Under the pieces are notes generated by a model. The model was given only the letters and a program-made list of their open reading frames with translations, made no database searches and was not told the DNA's origin. A stretch of 64,000 nt of DNA from Natronolimnohabitans sp. A-GB9 (GTDB lineage: Archaea; Halobacteriota; Halobacteria; Halobacteriales; Natrialbaceae): positions 62,001-126,000 of the forward strand of contig NZ_JAVDDV010000009.1 of assembly GCF_030848565.1 (NCBI RefSeq), written 5' to 3'. The translations under genes and the position numbers were made by a program. Each line of letters opens with the position of its first letter. The first letter of the stretch is position 1. Shown one piece after another: positions 35,158-44,900 of this stretch.

Positions 35158-35802
35158 ATGCACCGCCGTTCGTTTCTCGCCGCGACTGCAAGCGTCCCCC
35201 TGGCTGCCGGTCTGGCGGGCTGTAGTGCGCTGTTCGACGCGTCACGACCGGACGCTCTCGAGGACGTCGACGCCGACCCGGATCAGTTGCCGACCCCGAC
35301 ACGAGGTGACGGCGACGTGACCGTCGCCGTCTACGAGGACCTCGGCTGTCCCGCCTGTCACGACTTCCAGGCCGACGTGATGCCGGAACTCGAAGCCGAG
35401 CTGATCGAACCAGACGAGATCGCCTACCGGCACTACGATTTCGTCGTCGGGGCCGCCGACGAATCGGTCGCGATGGCCAACGCCGCCAGAGCCGTCCAGG
35501 ACGAAACCCGCGACGGAGACGATCCCAACGGGGCGTTCTTCGCGTACAAGGCCGCCGTGATGAACGCCGATGACTGGAGTGACGACGGGCTCGCCGAATT
35601 AGCTGAGCTCGTCGACGCCGATCCCGACGCCGTCACGGCGGCCCTCGAGGACGAAACGTACTATCCGACCCTGGCCGCCGACTGGGAACGCGGCGAGGAC
35701 GCGGGCGTCGAAGCGACGCCGACGGTCGTCGTCGACGGGGAACAGATCGAAGATCCGTTCGACACCGACGAGATATTCGACGCGGTCGAAGACGCCTCCT
35801 GA
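35158..35802 (+). CDS. DsbA-like Tat lipoprotein
   Basis: 214 residues from the ATG at 35158 (MHRRSFLAATASV), which places the Arg pair and hydrophobic stretch directly at the start. The lipobox is LAGC. The domain has a thioredoxin fold with YEDLGCPACHDFQ, the CPAC site typical of DsbA-like proteins, and a cis-Pro region GVEATPTVVVDG. It is an extracytoplasmic thiol oxidoreductase anchored in the membrane. Its place right after the heme o synthase gene suggests a role in oxidase assembly or copper-site cysteine handling (inference). The stop TGA is the first codon of a family A element. Confidence 0.85.
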   Translation: MHRRSFLAATASVPLAAGLAGCSALFDASRPDALEDVDADPDQLPTPTRGDGDVTVAVYEDLGCPACHDFQADVMPELEAELIEPDEIAYRHYDFVVGAADESVAMANAARAVQDETRDGDDPNGAFFAYKAAVMNADDWSDDGLAELAELVDADPDAVTAALEDETYYPTLAADWERGEDAGVEATPTVVVDGEQIEDPFDTDEIFDAVEDAS

Positions 35803-35878
35803 TACGGACTGCTGTCCCGCTGTGCCGCCGATCGCCACGCGAGGGCGACCGGCTGGACGTGACGACAGGAGACCGTCT
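35800..35878. repeat. Family A palindromic element, complete copy, at a stop codon
   Basis: Starts TGATACGGACTGCTGTCCCG and ends GACAGGAGACCGTCT. The inner stem is CCGCCGATCGCC with a decayed partner. The TGA is the stop of the DsbA-like gene. It stands between that gene and the convergent aldo-keto reductase gene. Confidence 0.92.
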
Positions 35879-35990
35879 CAGTCCCGCGTTACTCGGTAAC
35901 ACCGTCGTCAACTGCTCGAACAAGGGAGGTAGCTTTCGTTAGGAACGTCGCGCTCGGAGTCGTCCCGAGTAGTTGCCGACGTTGGCGGAT

Positions 35991-36003
35991 GCAGTCCGTA
36001 TCA
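35991..36003. repeat. Family A element, single end at the aldo-keto reductase stop
   Basis: On the minus strand the gene ends ATG TGA TAC GGA CTG CAT, so the stop is the first codon of the repeat end. The sequence after it does not match the rest of a family A copy. Confidence 0.65.
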
Positions 36004-37002
36004 CATGTCGGAGTTGCGAGCTGCGTCGATCCGCTCGAACTGCGTGGCCGAGAGGTCGAGATCGACGGCGCCGACGTTCTCCTCGAGTTGGTCGGGCGTT
36101 CGTGCGCCCACGATCGGGACGCAGGTAAAGCGGTCCTGTTCTACGAGCCAGCGCAGGGAGACCTGTGCCGGCGTGGCGTCGACCTCCTCGGCCACCGTTT
36201 CGACGGCCTCGAGGACGTCCCAGGCACGGTCGGTCGCGTAGTGGTCCCCGAAGCGATCGCTGAGACTGCCACGGGAGCCGTCGGGGGCCTCGACGGAGCC
36301 GTCCTCGGCGCGGTCGTACTTGCCCGTCAGGAAGCCACCCGCAAGCGGCGAGTACGGGCAGACGGCGAGCTCCTGGTCGGCACAGACGTCGAGGTAGTCG
36401 CCGACGGCGTCGTAGTGGGCTGCGTTGACCATCGGCTGGGTGACGTCGAACCGCTCTAGACCCTCGACGTCGCTGGTCCACAGCGCCTTCGTCAGCTGCC
36501 AGGCGGCCATCGTCGAGGCGCCGAGATAGCGGACTTTCCCCTCGCGGACGAGTTCGGTGAGCGTCCGCATGGTTTCGCGGATCGGTGTGCTCTCGTCCCA
36601 GCGGTGGATGTAGTAGACGTCGAGGTAGTCGGTCCCGAGCCGCTCGAGCGAGCCCTCGATCTGTGCGCGGATGTGTTTGCGCCCGAGTCCCGAATCGTTG
36701 GGGCCGGGTTCGCCCCAGCCGTCGAAGGGGAAGTAGACCTTCGAAGCGATGACGAAATCCTCGCGGTCGTGGTCGGCGAGCCACTCGCCGATCCACTCCT
36801 CGCTGGTCCCGTCGGGGTCGCCGTAGACGTTCGCGGTGTCGATAAAGTTGATCCCGTGATCCCAGCAGGCGTCGAGCAACTCGTGGGCCTCCTCGCGGGT
36901 GGTCTCGTTCTCGAGGTCGCCGGTCTGGCGGCCGAACCGCCAGGTGCCAAAACAGAGTCTGGAGACGGTCGTCCCCGTGTTGCCGAGCGTGGTGTACTCC
37001 AT
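36001..37002 (-). CDS. Aldo/keto reductase
   Basis: 333 residues from the ATG at 37002 (MEYTTLGNTGTTVSRLCFG). NFIDTANVYG (53-62, with Asp and Tyr), the catalytic Lys of FVIASKVYFP, and YLDVYYIHRWD (His) give the AKR tetrad. VPIVGARTPDQLEENVGA binds NADP near the C-terminus. It is a soluble NADPH-dependent oxidoreductase. The substrate is not known. The longer reading frame upstream adds 38 residues without resemblance to the family. The stop TGA is a family A end. Confidence 0.88.
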   Translation of the reverse strand: MEYTTLGNTGTTVSRLCFGTWRFGRQTGDLENETTREEAHELLDACWDHGINFIDTANVYGDPDGTSEEWIGEWLADHDREDFVIASKVYFPFDGWGEPGPNDSGLGRKHIRAQIEGSLERLGTDYLDVYYIHRWDESTPIRETMRTLTELVREGKVRYLGASTMAAWQLTKALWTSDVEGLERFDVTQPMVNAAHYDAVGDYLDVCADQELAVCPYSPLAGGFLTGKYDRAEDGSVEAPDGSRGSLSDRFGDHYATDRAWDVLEAVETVAEEVDATPAQVSLRWLVEQDRFTCVPIVGARTPDQLEENVGAVDLDLSATQFERIDAARNSDM

Positions 37003-37131
37003 GATCGTGATCGCCGGTTTGCCTGCGAGAGTCAAAACGGATGGGGAAGCGGCACGCCGTAGCCGGTGGATCGCGGTGAACCGATCCCACGGCAGCTCCG
37101 ATACGTCCGTGACCACGTCACGGGATCCGTC

Positions 37132-38088
37132 TCAGCGAAACGACGGCAGCACTTCCGCCTCGTAGAACTCGAGCGCTGCGTCCTGTTCGGGGCCGATCTG
37201 GTGGAAGTAGACGTGGTCGTAGCCGGCGTCTATGGCCTGCTCGAGGCTGTCGATGTGGTCTTGGGGATCCGGGCTCGTAGTCGTCCCGGCCGCCGCGATG
37301 TCGTCCGGTTCGACCATCTCGGCGGCCTGCTCGAAGTGGGCCGGCGTCGGCAGCTCCTGACCCAGTTCGCCCGGGATCGACCCGTTCGGCCAGTACTCAT
37401 AGACCGTCTCGACCGCTTCGTCCTCGGTCTCGGCGTAACAGCCGTGTAACTGGGTGTATTTGGGGCCGTCGCCACCGGCGTCCTCGTAGACGTCGACGAT
37501 CTCCCCTTTCGGGCCGGAACACCAGAGTCCGTCGGCGTTCTCGGCGGTCCACTCCGCGGTCTGCGGGCCGAAGGCGCTGGCGATCGTCGTCGGCTGCTCG
37601 TCGGGACAGGTGTAGAGCCGGGCGTTCTCGACCGTGAAATGTGTCCCGCGGTGGCTGATCGTCTCGCCGGTCCAGAGCTTTCGCATGACGTCTACTGCCT
37701 CGTCTAACATCTCGAGGCGGACGTCGTGTTCCGGCCACCGCTCGCCCGTGACGTGCTCGTTCAGATTCTCGCCGGTACCGACGCCGAAGGTAAACCGGTC
37801 GCCGAACATCTCGTCGACCGTGGCGACGGCGTGAGCGACGTTGACCGGATGAATCCGGATCGTCGGACAGGTGACGCCGACGCCGACCTCGATGTCGTCG
37901 GTCGCCTCCGCGATACCGCCAAGCGTCGACCAGACGAACGGCGACTCACCCTGGGCCGAAACCCACGGGTGGAAGTGATCGGAGATCGAGAGAAAGTCAA
38001 AGCCCGCTGCTTCGGCACGGCGGGCGATGTCGACGAGTTCGGTCGGTCCGTGCTCCTCGCTCGAGAGGGTGTATCCGAGCTGGGTCAT
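37132..38088 (-). CDS. F420-dependent luciferase-like oxidoreductase
   Basis: 318 residues. FDFLSISDHFHPWVSAQGESPFVWS (30-54) and TFGVGTGENLNEHVTG (100-115) are the cofactor F420 site of the LLM family, close to F420-dependent glucose-6-phosphate dehydrogenase and its haloarchaeal relatives. ISHRGTHFTVENARLY and IASAFGPQTAEW complete the family. F420 use is common in Halobacteria, but the sugar-phosphate substrate is not established. It is read in the same direction as the aldo-keto reductase, 129 bp upstream of it, so a shared transcript is possible. Confidence 0.85.
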   Translation of the reverse strand: MTQLGYTLSSEEHGPTELVDIARRAEAAGFDFLSISDHFHPWVSAQGESPFVWSTLGGIAEATDDIEVGVGVTCPTIRIHPVNVAHAVATVDEMFGDRFTFGVGTGENLNEHVTGERWPEHDVRLEMLDEAVDVMRKLWTGETISHRGTHFTVENARLYTCPDEQPTTIASAFGPQTAEWTAENADGLWCSGPKGEIVDVYEDAGGDGPKYTQLHGCYAETEDEAVETVYEYWPNGSIPGELGQELPTPAHFEQAAEMVEPDDIAAAGTTTSPDPQDHIDSLEQAIDAGYDHVYFHQIGPEQDAALEFYEAEVLPSFR

Positions 38089-38187
38089 CCCCGAACGCCT
38101 ACCACGAATTGCGGGGTAACGGTTCAGCCTGCGTGGGCAAGAGCGCGGATCGCTCTGTCGGGTTCGCGGCTGGGATCAGGGCTCGGT

Positions 38188-38207
38188 GCCTTCGTTCGAC
38201 AGTATCA
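38188..38207. repeat. Family B element, single end at the GNAT stop
   Basis: On the minus strand the gene ends AAA GAC TGA TAC TGT CGA ACG, so the stop is the first codon of a family B end. The rest of the element is decayed. Confidence 0.65.
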
Positions 38208-39305
38208 GTCTTTTACCTCGAGAAACGAGAGACACCAGTTCTCGGGGTCGGCCACCTCCGGTCGCGACAACGGTACGGCGTCGGTGTCGCGCCAGAGAGG
38301 CCGAACCGCCATATACGTGGGCCGACAGAACCGCGAGAGCAGCGGCGTCTCGTAACTGACGAACCCGAACCGGGAGAGGAGCTCACTCGGGAGGATCTGA
38401 TCGGTCACCGACACTACCTCGGCGTCCTCGTTATCGGCGATGACCGCCGCGAGCAGGTCGGCGAACGCGTCGTGTGCCGTCGCCATCGGCACCGTGTCGA
38501 ACACGTTCACCTCACCGCCACTCTCGGACCGCGTCACGAGGCCGGCGACGGGTTGACCGTCGCGTCTGGCCACGTAGACGGTGTCGTCGATAGACGGTGG
38601 GTCGAGGATCCATCGATAGTACTGTGCGCTGCGCTTGACGTGGAACGCTTCTGGAACGCCCGATTCGTAGATCGACTCGAGCGTGTCGCTGGGTGGTGTC
38701 GTGTAGCGTTCGATCTCGAACGTCGTCCCCGTCCCCGTCGACGAGAGACGACGACGAAGGTCGAGTGCCGTTCGCGCGACGGCGTCTGCTGCCTGCTCGA
38801 CCGCGTCGGGCGTTCGATCGTTCGGGAGGAAGTCGCTGGGTCGCTGTACGCGATAGTACATCGACACGACGTCGACCTCCGACCAGCCGAGTTTCTGCTG
38901 TGCGCCGAGCGAGGCGACGTTTGGATAGTTGAAGAAAAACGCCGGCTCTCGCTCCCGATAGTGACGTATTGCGTGCTCGGTAATTCGAGAGTACAGTCCC
39001 TGTCGGCGGTGGTCCGGATGGACGACCGCGTCGACTGGTTTGAGCGCCAGCACGACGTGATCCCGCCACCGGACGCGACAGGGGACGTACCCCTGTACAG
39101 CGACGATCTCGCCGTCGTGTTCGGCGAGCGTAATCGGGGCGTGTGAGAGGTACGGATCGTCGACGTACTTCCAGTCGAACCAGTCGGTGCTCGGTCGCTC
39201 GCCCCACTCCGTCTCGAACAGTGAAAGGATCCCCTCTCGATCACCTGATTCGTACGTTCTAACCCTGTACTCGTCCGAACCGTCGATTTCCTTCTCGAAC
39301 GCCAT
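38205..39305 (-). CDS. GNAT N-acetyltransferase with C-terminal extension
   Basis: 366 residues. ALKPVDAVVHPDHRRQGLYSRIT (about 86-108) is the acetyl-CoA binding motif A (V-x-P-x-x-R-x-x-G). FFNYPNVASLGAQQKLGW is the following motif B region. The C-terminal 200 residues resemble a second, degenerate GNAT-like or sterol-carrier-type domain as seen in two-domain acetyltransferases. The acceptor is not known. The gene ends with a family B repeat end as stop. Confidence 0.75.
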   Translation of the reverse strand: MAFEKEIDGSDEYRVRTYESGDREGILSLFETEWGERPSTDWFDWKYVDDPYLSHAPITLAEHDGEIVAVQGYVPCRVRWRDHVVLALKPVDAVVHPDHRRQGLYSRITEHAIRHYREREPAFFFNYPNVASLGAQQKLGWSEVDVVSMYYRVQRPSDFLPNDRTPDAVEQAADAVARTALDLRRRLSSTGTGTTFEIERYTTPPSDTLESIYESGVPEAFHVKRSAQYYRWILDPPSIDDTVYVARRDGQPVAGLVTRSESGGEVNVFDTVPMATAHDAFADLLAAVIADNEDAEVVSVTDQILPSELLSRFGFVSYETPLLSRFCRPTYMAVRPLWRDTDAVPLSRPEVADPENWCLSFLEVKD

Positions 39306-39561
39306 CCACCCGATACCCCACGGAACCGGTCTTCGTTATGCACTACAATTGACAAAAAGCCGTATGTTATCCGATCGACCGAATCCGTGTACGGCGACGG
39401 TACGCGCTTTCAGCTGCACGTATCCTAACGATAATCGGGACGTATTCACGTTTCGAACGGCCAGATATGACGTCTCGTCGATAGTTTCGATCGTACAGGC
39501 CACCTCGAGAGCACGCCAGGAAACCGAACCCCTTACCCTCGGTCGACCGATAGCGGGCGGT

Positions 39562-40548
39562 ATGGAAGCCGTGGTCGAGGCGACGGATCTCGAACGAACG
39601 TACGGGGAGACCGTGGCGCTTGCGGGGGCGTCGCTTGCCGTCGAACGCGGCGAGATCTTCGCTCTGATCGGACCGAACGGGGCCGGCAAGACGACACTCG
39701 TTCGCGCGCTGACGGGAACGACCGAACCAGACGCGGGGACGGCCCGCATTCTGGGCGAGCCGCCGACGGCCATCGACCGGGATCGACTCGGCGTCCTCCC
39801 GCAGGACTTCTCACCGCCGGACCGACTGAGCGCTCGCGAACTGCTCGCGTACTACGCGGGTCTGTACGACGACCCGCGCGATCCCGACGACGTCCTCGCC
39901 GACGTCGGCCTCGTCGACGCCGGCGACACCTGGTACGAGGATCTCTCGGGCGGCCAACAACGGCGGGCCTGCGTCGGTTCGACGCTGGTCAACGATCCCG
40001 ACGCCCTCTTTCTGGACGAGCCGACGACGGGGATCGATCCTGCCGGCCGACGGACGATGTGGCGGCTGATCGAGGAGCTCGCTGCCGATGGCACGACCGT
40101 CGTCCTCACTACCCACGACATGGCCGAAGCCCAACGACTGGCCGATCGCGTGGGACTGCTTGCCGACGGCTCGCTTGTCGCCCGCGGCACGCCCGAGACG
40201 CTCGTCCGCGACCACGGTGGTTCGAGTCGGCTCACGATCGAGACGGCGGCCGACGTCGACGCGTTCGACGCCCTCGAGTATCCCGTCGAACGGCCGGAAC
40301 GCGGCCGGAGTCGATCCGGAAACGCGGACGGAGCCGTCGTCGTCCGCGGTATCGACCCCGCCGAAATCGGGACCGTCGTCGACTTCCTCGAGGGTCGCGA
40401 ACTCGAGTACACCAAGCTCTCGTGGTCCGAACCCGACCTCGAGGACGTCTACCTGGAACTGGCCGACGAGACGGAACTCGAACGAACGGATCGCGTCGAC
40501 GAACCGGAAGACAACCCGGACCTCGCTCGCGCGGGTGAGACGGCGTGA
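39562..40548 (+). CDS. ABC transporter ATP-binding protein
   Basis: 328 residues from the ATG at 39562. Walker A GPNGAGKTTL (37-46), signature LSGGQQRRAC, Walker B DALFLDEPTTGID and the H-loop TTHDMAEAQ are all present. The C-terminal 90 residues, unusual in length, are a regulatory region as in ABC-2 type export ATPases. Its stop overlaps the permease start by four bases (GTGA). The pair forms an exporter of the drug, polysaccharide or natrium type; cargo is unknown. Confidence 0.92.
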   Translation: MEAVVEATDLERTYGETVALAGASLAVERGEIFALIGPNGAGKTTLVRALTGTTEPDAGTARILGEPPTAIDRDRLGVLPQDFSPPDRLSARELLAYYAGLYDDPRDPDDVLADVGLVDAGDTWYEDLSGGQQRRACVGSTLVNDPDALFLDEPTTGIDPAGRRTMWRLIEELAADGTTVVLTTHDMAEAQRLADRVGLLADGSLVARGTPETLVRDHGGSSRLTIETAADVDAFDALEYPVERPERGRSRSGNADGAVVVRGIDPAEIGTVVDFLEGRELEYTKLSWSEPDLEDVYLELADETELERTDRVDEPEDNPDLARAGETA

Positions 40549-41318
40549 CCCGTGTCGGCCGCGTCCGTTCGGAAACCAGCGCCGGCTGGCGCTCGTTCGT
40601 CCGCCGTCGCACGGCGGTTTTCTTCACGTTCTTCTTCCCGGTGATCCTGATCGTCATCTTCGGCGCGCTCGTCAGGACCGACCCTGGCGGTGGTGGCCTG
40701 TTCGCGGAGCCGCCGGCCTACTACGTGCCGGGATATCTCGCTGTCGTCGTGCTCTTTACGCCGCTGTCGCGGATGGGTAGCGAGGTCGCCCGCCACCGCG
40801 AGGGGAACCGATTCGAGAAGCTCGCGACGACGCCGCTGACCCGCGGCGAGTGGCTGCTCGCTCAGACCGTCGTCAACGCCGTTATCATCGGCCTCGCGAG
40901 CCTGTTGATTCTCGCGCTCGTGATCGTTCTCACCGGCGCCGAGATCGCGTTCTCGCCGCTGCTGGTGCCCTATATCCTCGTCGGCGTCGTCTGTTTCAAC
41001 GGCATCGGAGCCATGCTCGGCAGCTACACCGACTCTCAGGACGGGGCTATCGCGGCCAGCAACGCTATCGGGCTCCCCCTGCTTTTCCTCTCGGAGACGT
41101 TCATCTCGCTTGAGCAACTCCCCGGCTGGTTCGAACCGCTCGTAAACCTCTCGCCGCTGACGTACTTCGCGCGTGGCGTCCGTGCGGCGACCGCTTCCGA
41201 CGCCGCCACGTCGACGGTCGCGGGCCTCGATCCCGCGCTCGCGAACCTCGGGATTCTCACCGCCATCGCCGTCGTCGTGTTCGCCCTCGGTGCGCGATCG
41301 ATTCCCCGGACGGACTGA
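40545..41318 (+). CDS. ABC-2 type transporter permease
   Basis: 257 residues from a GTG overlapping the ATPase stop. Six membrane helices. FFFPVILIVIFGALV (about 29-43), RFEKLATTPLTRGEWLLAQ (the coupling helix motif) and the last part SNAIGLPLLFLSETFISLEQLPGWF...LSPLTYFARGVR are the ABC-2 membrane domain signatures. It forms a homodimer with two copies of the upstream ATPase. The stop TGA is joined to a family A end (TGAGACGGACTG). Confidence 0.9.
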   Translation: MTRVGRVRSETSAGWRSFVRRRTAVFFTFFFPVILIVIFGALVRTDPGGGGLFAEPPAYYVPGYLAVVVLFTPLSRMGSEVARHREGNRFEKLATTPLTRGEWLLAQTVVNAVIIGLASLLILALVIVLTGAEIAFSPLLVPYILVGVVCFNGIGAMLGSYTDSQDGAIAASNAIGLPLLFLSETFISLEQLPGWFEPLVNLSPLTYFARGVRAATASDAATSTVAGLDPALANLGILTAIAVVVFALGARSIPRTD

Positions 41319-41396
41319 GACGGACTGCTGTAACTATGTACCGCCGATCGCAAGCACGGTCGGCGATCGACGGTAATTGACTCCAGCAGTCCGTAT
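41316..41396. repeat. Family A palindromic element, complete copy, at a stop codon
   Basis: Starts TGAGACGGACTGCTGTAAC and ends TCCAGCAGTCCGTAT. Unlike most copies both ends are of the TGCTG class. The inner stem is CCGCCGATCGC / GGCGATCGACGG. It separates the convergent permease and flavin-fold genes. Confidence 0.9.
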
Positions 41397-41403
41397 GCAA
41401 CGG

Positions 41404-41877
41404 CTACTCGGACTCCTGCATCCGATCGGAGTAGTCCCAGCCGTAGACGACGTCCGGTTCGATCGTGATCGTCACTTCGTCGCGCTCCTCGGCGAGTAGC
41501 GTCTCCGCTAGTTCGGAGTCGGTCCCGCCGAGATATCGCTCGAGAAGGCTCCGCAGCGTCTCTTTTTCGGGATCGGGTTCGATCGTGACCGACCCGCGAC
41601 CACGAACGCCCCGATACGGTGGCCGGTTCGTCGACACCTCGAAGGAGACGGCTGGATCCGCCCGGAGAAAGGAGACGAGATCCGCACTCGAGGCGGTGGC
41701 ACACTCGAGTATCCACGGCCGATCGTCGGCGGCGTCATCCGGAACGCGACGTCGATACCACAGCGAGACCATCCAGGGGTTGCCGGCGGGCGTTCGACAG
41801 CCCAGCCGAACCGGAACGGTCGTCTCGTCGAGAAACGCCTCGATCTCCGATCGGGAACGACTGCCACGGACGTGCAT
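41404..41877 (-). CDS. Pyridoxamine 5'-phosphate oxidase-like flavin-fold protein
   Basis: 157 residues from the ATG at 41877 (MHVRGSRSRSEIEAFL). VRLGCRTPAGNPWMVSLWYR is the split-barrel flavin-binding start. ISFEV-type strands and VRGRGSVTIEPD follow. The fold binds FMN or F420. The substrate is unknown. The longer frame upstream passes through repeat sequence and is not used. It converges with the ABC permease gene. Confidence 0.75.
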   Translation of the reverse strand: MHVRGSRSRSEIEAFLDETTVPVRLGCRTPAGNPWMVSLWYRRRVPDDAADDRPWILECATASSADLVSFLRADPAVSFEVSTNRPPYRGVRGRGSVTIEPDPEKETLRSLLERYLGGTDSELAETLLAEERDEVTITIEPDVVYGWDYSDRMQESE

Positions 41878-41884
41878 ACCGAAC

Positions 41885-41960
41885 GTATCGACCGCAAGCA
41901 GGATAATACCGCTTGCCCCCGGGCCGGCGACTGGCGGGCAGTGACGACAGGAGACCGTAC
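41885..41960. repeat. Family A element, partial copy
   Basis: The right end GTGACGACAGGAGACCGTAC is clear. The left end and inner stem are decayed, with only a GCAAGC / GCTTGC hairpin. It lies between the flavin-fold gene and the sensor kinase gene. Confidence 0.6.
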
Positions 41961-41997
41961 GACTCGAGCACCGAGGAATCAAACCGAGGTCTCGCGA

Positions 41998-44900
41998 TCA
42001 GGAGTCGTGTTCGGCGTTCGCTGCCGGGAGCGTAAACGAGAACGTCGAGCCGTCGCCGGGTTCGGAGTCGACACGGATCTCACCGCCGTGGCGCTCGACG
42101 ATCCGCTCACAGAGTGCGAGTCCGATGCCGCTTCCCGCGTGTTCGTCGGCAGCGTGGAGGCGCTCGAACAGCCCGAAGACGCGGTCGGCGTCGTCAGGAT
42201 CGATCCCGATCCCGTCGTCTTCGACGGCGATCTCCCAGCGATCGCCCTTTTCACGGGCCGAGATGTCGACCTGTGGGGGGTCGTCGCCGGAGTATTCGAT
42301 CGCGTTCGACAGCAGATTCTGGAACACCCGGCGCAACTGGTCGTCGTCGCCCTCGACGTGGGGCAACGGCTCGGCGTCGATCTCGGCGTCTTGTTCCTCG
42401 ATGCGGACGGCCAGATCCTGTCGGACGTCCGCGAGGACGTCGTCCAGGTCGACCGGTTCCAACGGCTCACCCCGCGTTTCGACCCGAGAGAACTCGAGGA
42501 GGCCGTCGATCATCTCACGCATCCGCTCGGCGCCGTCGACGGCGAACTCGAGGAACTCCTGGCCGTCCTCGTCGAGTTCCTCGCCGTACCGGGTGTCGAT
42601 CAGCGAGAGGTAACTCGAGACCATCCGCAGCGGCTCCTGGAGATCGTGGCTGGCGGCGTAGGCGAACTGTTCTAACCGTTCGTTTGACTCCTCGAGTTTT
42701 CGCTGGTACTCTTTGCGCTCGGTGATGTCGGTCAGTACCACGACGCCTCGACTCACGTTCCCGCGGCCGTCTCTGACCGGCATTCCGTACTCCGCGATGA
42801 TTCGTTGCCGGCCGTCGAACGCTTCGATCTCGTAGACGTTCGGCTCGGAGATCACTTCACCCTCGAGTACCCGTGCTATCGTCCACTCCTTGGGGGCTAC
42901 CGGGTCGCCGGAGTCGGCCCAGGTCGCGTCACACTTCTCGTACCCGACGACCGAATCCGTCTCGAAGACGTCGCCATCCCAGATCTCCCGTGCGGTATCG
43001 TTCGCACGCAGGATCGAGCCGTCCGCGTTCGCGACGACGACGCCGACGGGCAGGACGTCGAACAGCGTCTCGAGCTGTCGCCGCTGTCGCTCGGCCTCGA
43101 GTTCGGCTCGCTTGCGCTCGGTGATGTCGGTGAGCGCACCGGGGAACGTCTCGGGGTCGCCGTTCGCGTCGCACTCGACGTGGCCGCGGGCGATCACCCA
43201 CCGGATCTCTCCGTCGGCGTCGTGGACGCGATACTCCGCTTCGTACTCGCCACAGCGTTCGACGGCGTCCTCGATTGCGTTTCTGACACGGTTGCGATCA
43301 ACCGCATGAATCGAGTCCAGCAGCCGTTCGATCGAGACACCCTCCTGTGTGTCCGCCGGATCGATCCCGAACGTCCGGGCGAACGTGGGGCCAGTGACGA
43401 GGCTGTCTTCGGGAACGTGCCACTCCCAGGTACCGACCGCACCGGCTTCCGTCGCGGCCTCGAGTCGGGCTTTGGCGTCCCGGAAGTACTGTTCGCGCTC
43501 TCGACGTTCGGTGACGTCGGAACTGATACCGACGATTCGAGCGAGCTCTCCTTCTTCGCCGGGAGCGGATACCGCCTGCGCATGAATCCACCGTGTCTCG
43601 CCGTCGGCAGTGACGATCCGGAACTCTTCGTCGAACGTCGTATCGGGGAGTTCGGTAAACGCCTGCCGGACCCGTTCGCGGTCGTCCGGGTGGACGAACT
43701 CGAGCCACGAGAGGCCGTCCTCGTACAGCGACTCGCGGCTGTGACCGTAGACGTCCTCGTACGCTGGATTGACGTAGATGAACTCCGATGGATCTTCGTC
43801 GGTCAGCCAGACGATCTCTTCGACGTGCTCGGCCAGGGTCCGGAACTGACGTTCGCGCTCGCGAAGCCGCGCTTCCATCTCTCTGCGCTCGGTGACGTCA
43901 CGGAAGTACATTGACAGCCCCGTCTCTGAGGGGTAGGCGTTCACCTCGACCCAGCCGTCGATGGCCGGCGAGTACGCCTCGAACGTGACCGACTCCTGGG
44001 TCTCCATCGCCCGCCGATACTCCTCCTCGAACCGCGAGCCGACGGCACTGGGGAACGCCTCCCAGATCGAGTTCCCGATCAGATCGCGGTCTTCGGCGTC
44101 GAGTAACTCCTTTGCCTGCGTGTTGACGTACGTGAAGTTCCACTCCGTATCCACTGCGTGGAACGCGTCGCTGACCCGGTCGAGCGTCTGCTCGAGTTCG
44201 TTCTCGAGGCGCTTTCGTTCGGTGATGTTCCTGAGTGCGTAGACGGCACCGTCGAACTCTCCGTCGGCATCGAACAACGGCGCACAGTGTGCGGAGAGCC
44301 ACACCCGTGTCCCGTCGGGCTGTTCGATACCGATTACGTCGTCGTACACCGGCTCGCCGGTCTCTTTGACTGACGTAAACGGCAGATCGTCGCCCGACAG
44401 CGCCTCGCCGTCCTCGCCGACGAGGTCCCAGCGGTCGTCGTCGTGGACGTACGTCTGGAGTTCCTCGAGCGATCGACCGAAGAGCTCCTGAGCGCGGTCG
44501 TTGGCGAATACGTTCATGCCGTCGGCGTCGAGTAACGTGATCCCGACCGGGCTCGTCTCGAGGATCCGGTCTTTCAGTTCGCGCTCGGCACGGAGTTCCG
44601 CCTCGAGTCGCTCGCGCTCGGTGATATCCCGGACGACGCCGACGCGTTTCTCTCCCTTCTCGTCCCCGGTCATGATGTGAAATCGGTTCTCGACCGTTCG
44701 CGTCTCGTCCAGACCTGCGGTGATCGTCTCCTCGAACGCCGGACTCTTCGGTCCGTCAATGGCCGCTCGTTTCTCGGCCCCGATAGCGGCGAACTCCTCG
44801 CCGAACACGGCCGAGGCGTGTCTCCCCCGAAGCTCCTGCCGATCGTACGACGTCAACTCGGCGAACGAGTCGTTGACGAGTTCGAACCGTCGCTCGTCGT

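Noticed and set aside
42125-43914. Long plus-strand frames opposite the sensor kinase
   Set aside because: They are shadows of the kinase, whose PAS, HisKA and HATPase motifs are continuous over 1298 codons.
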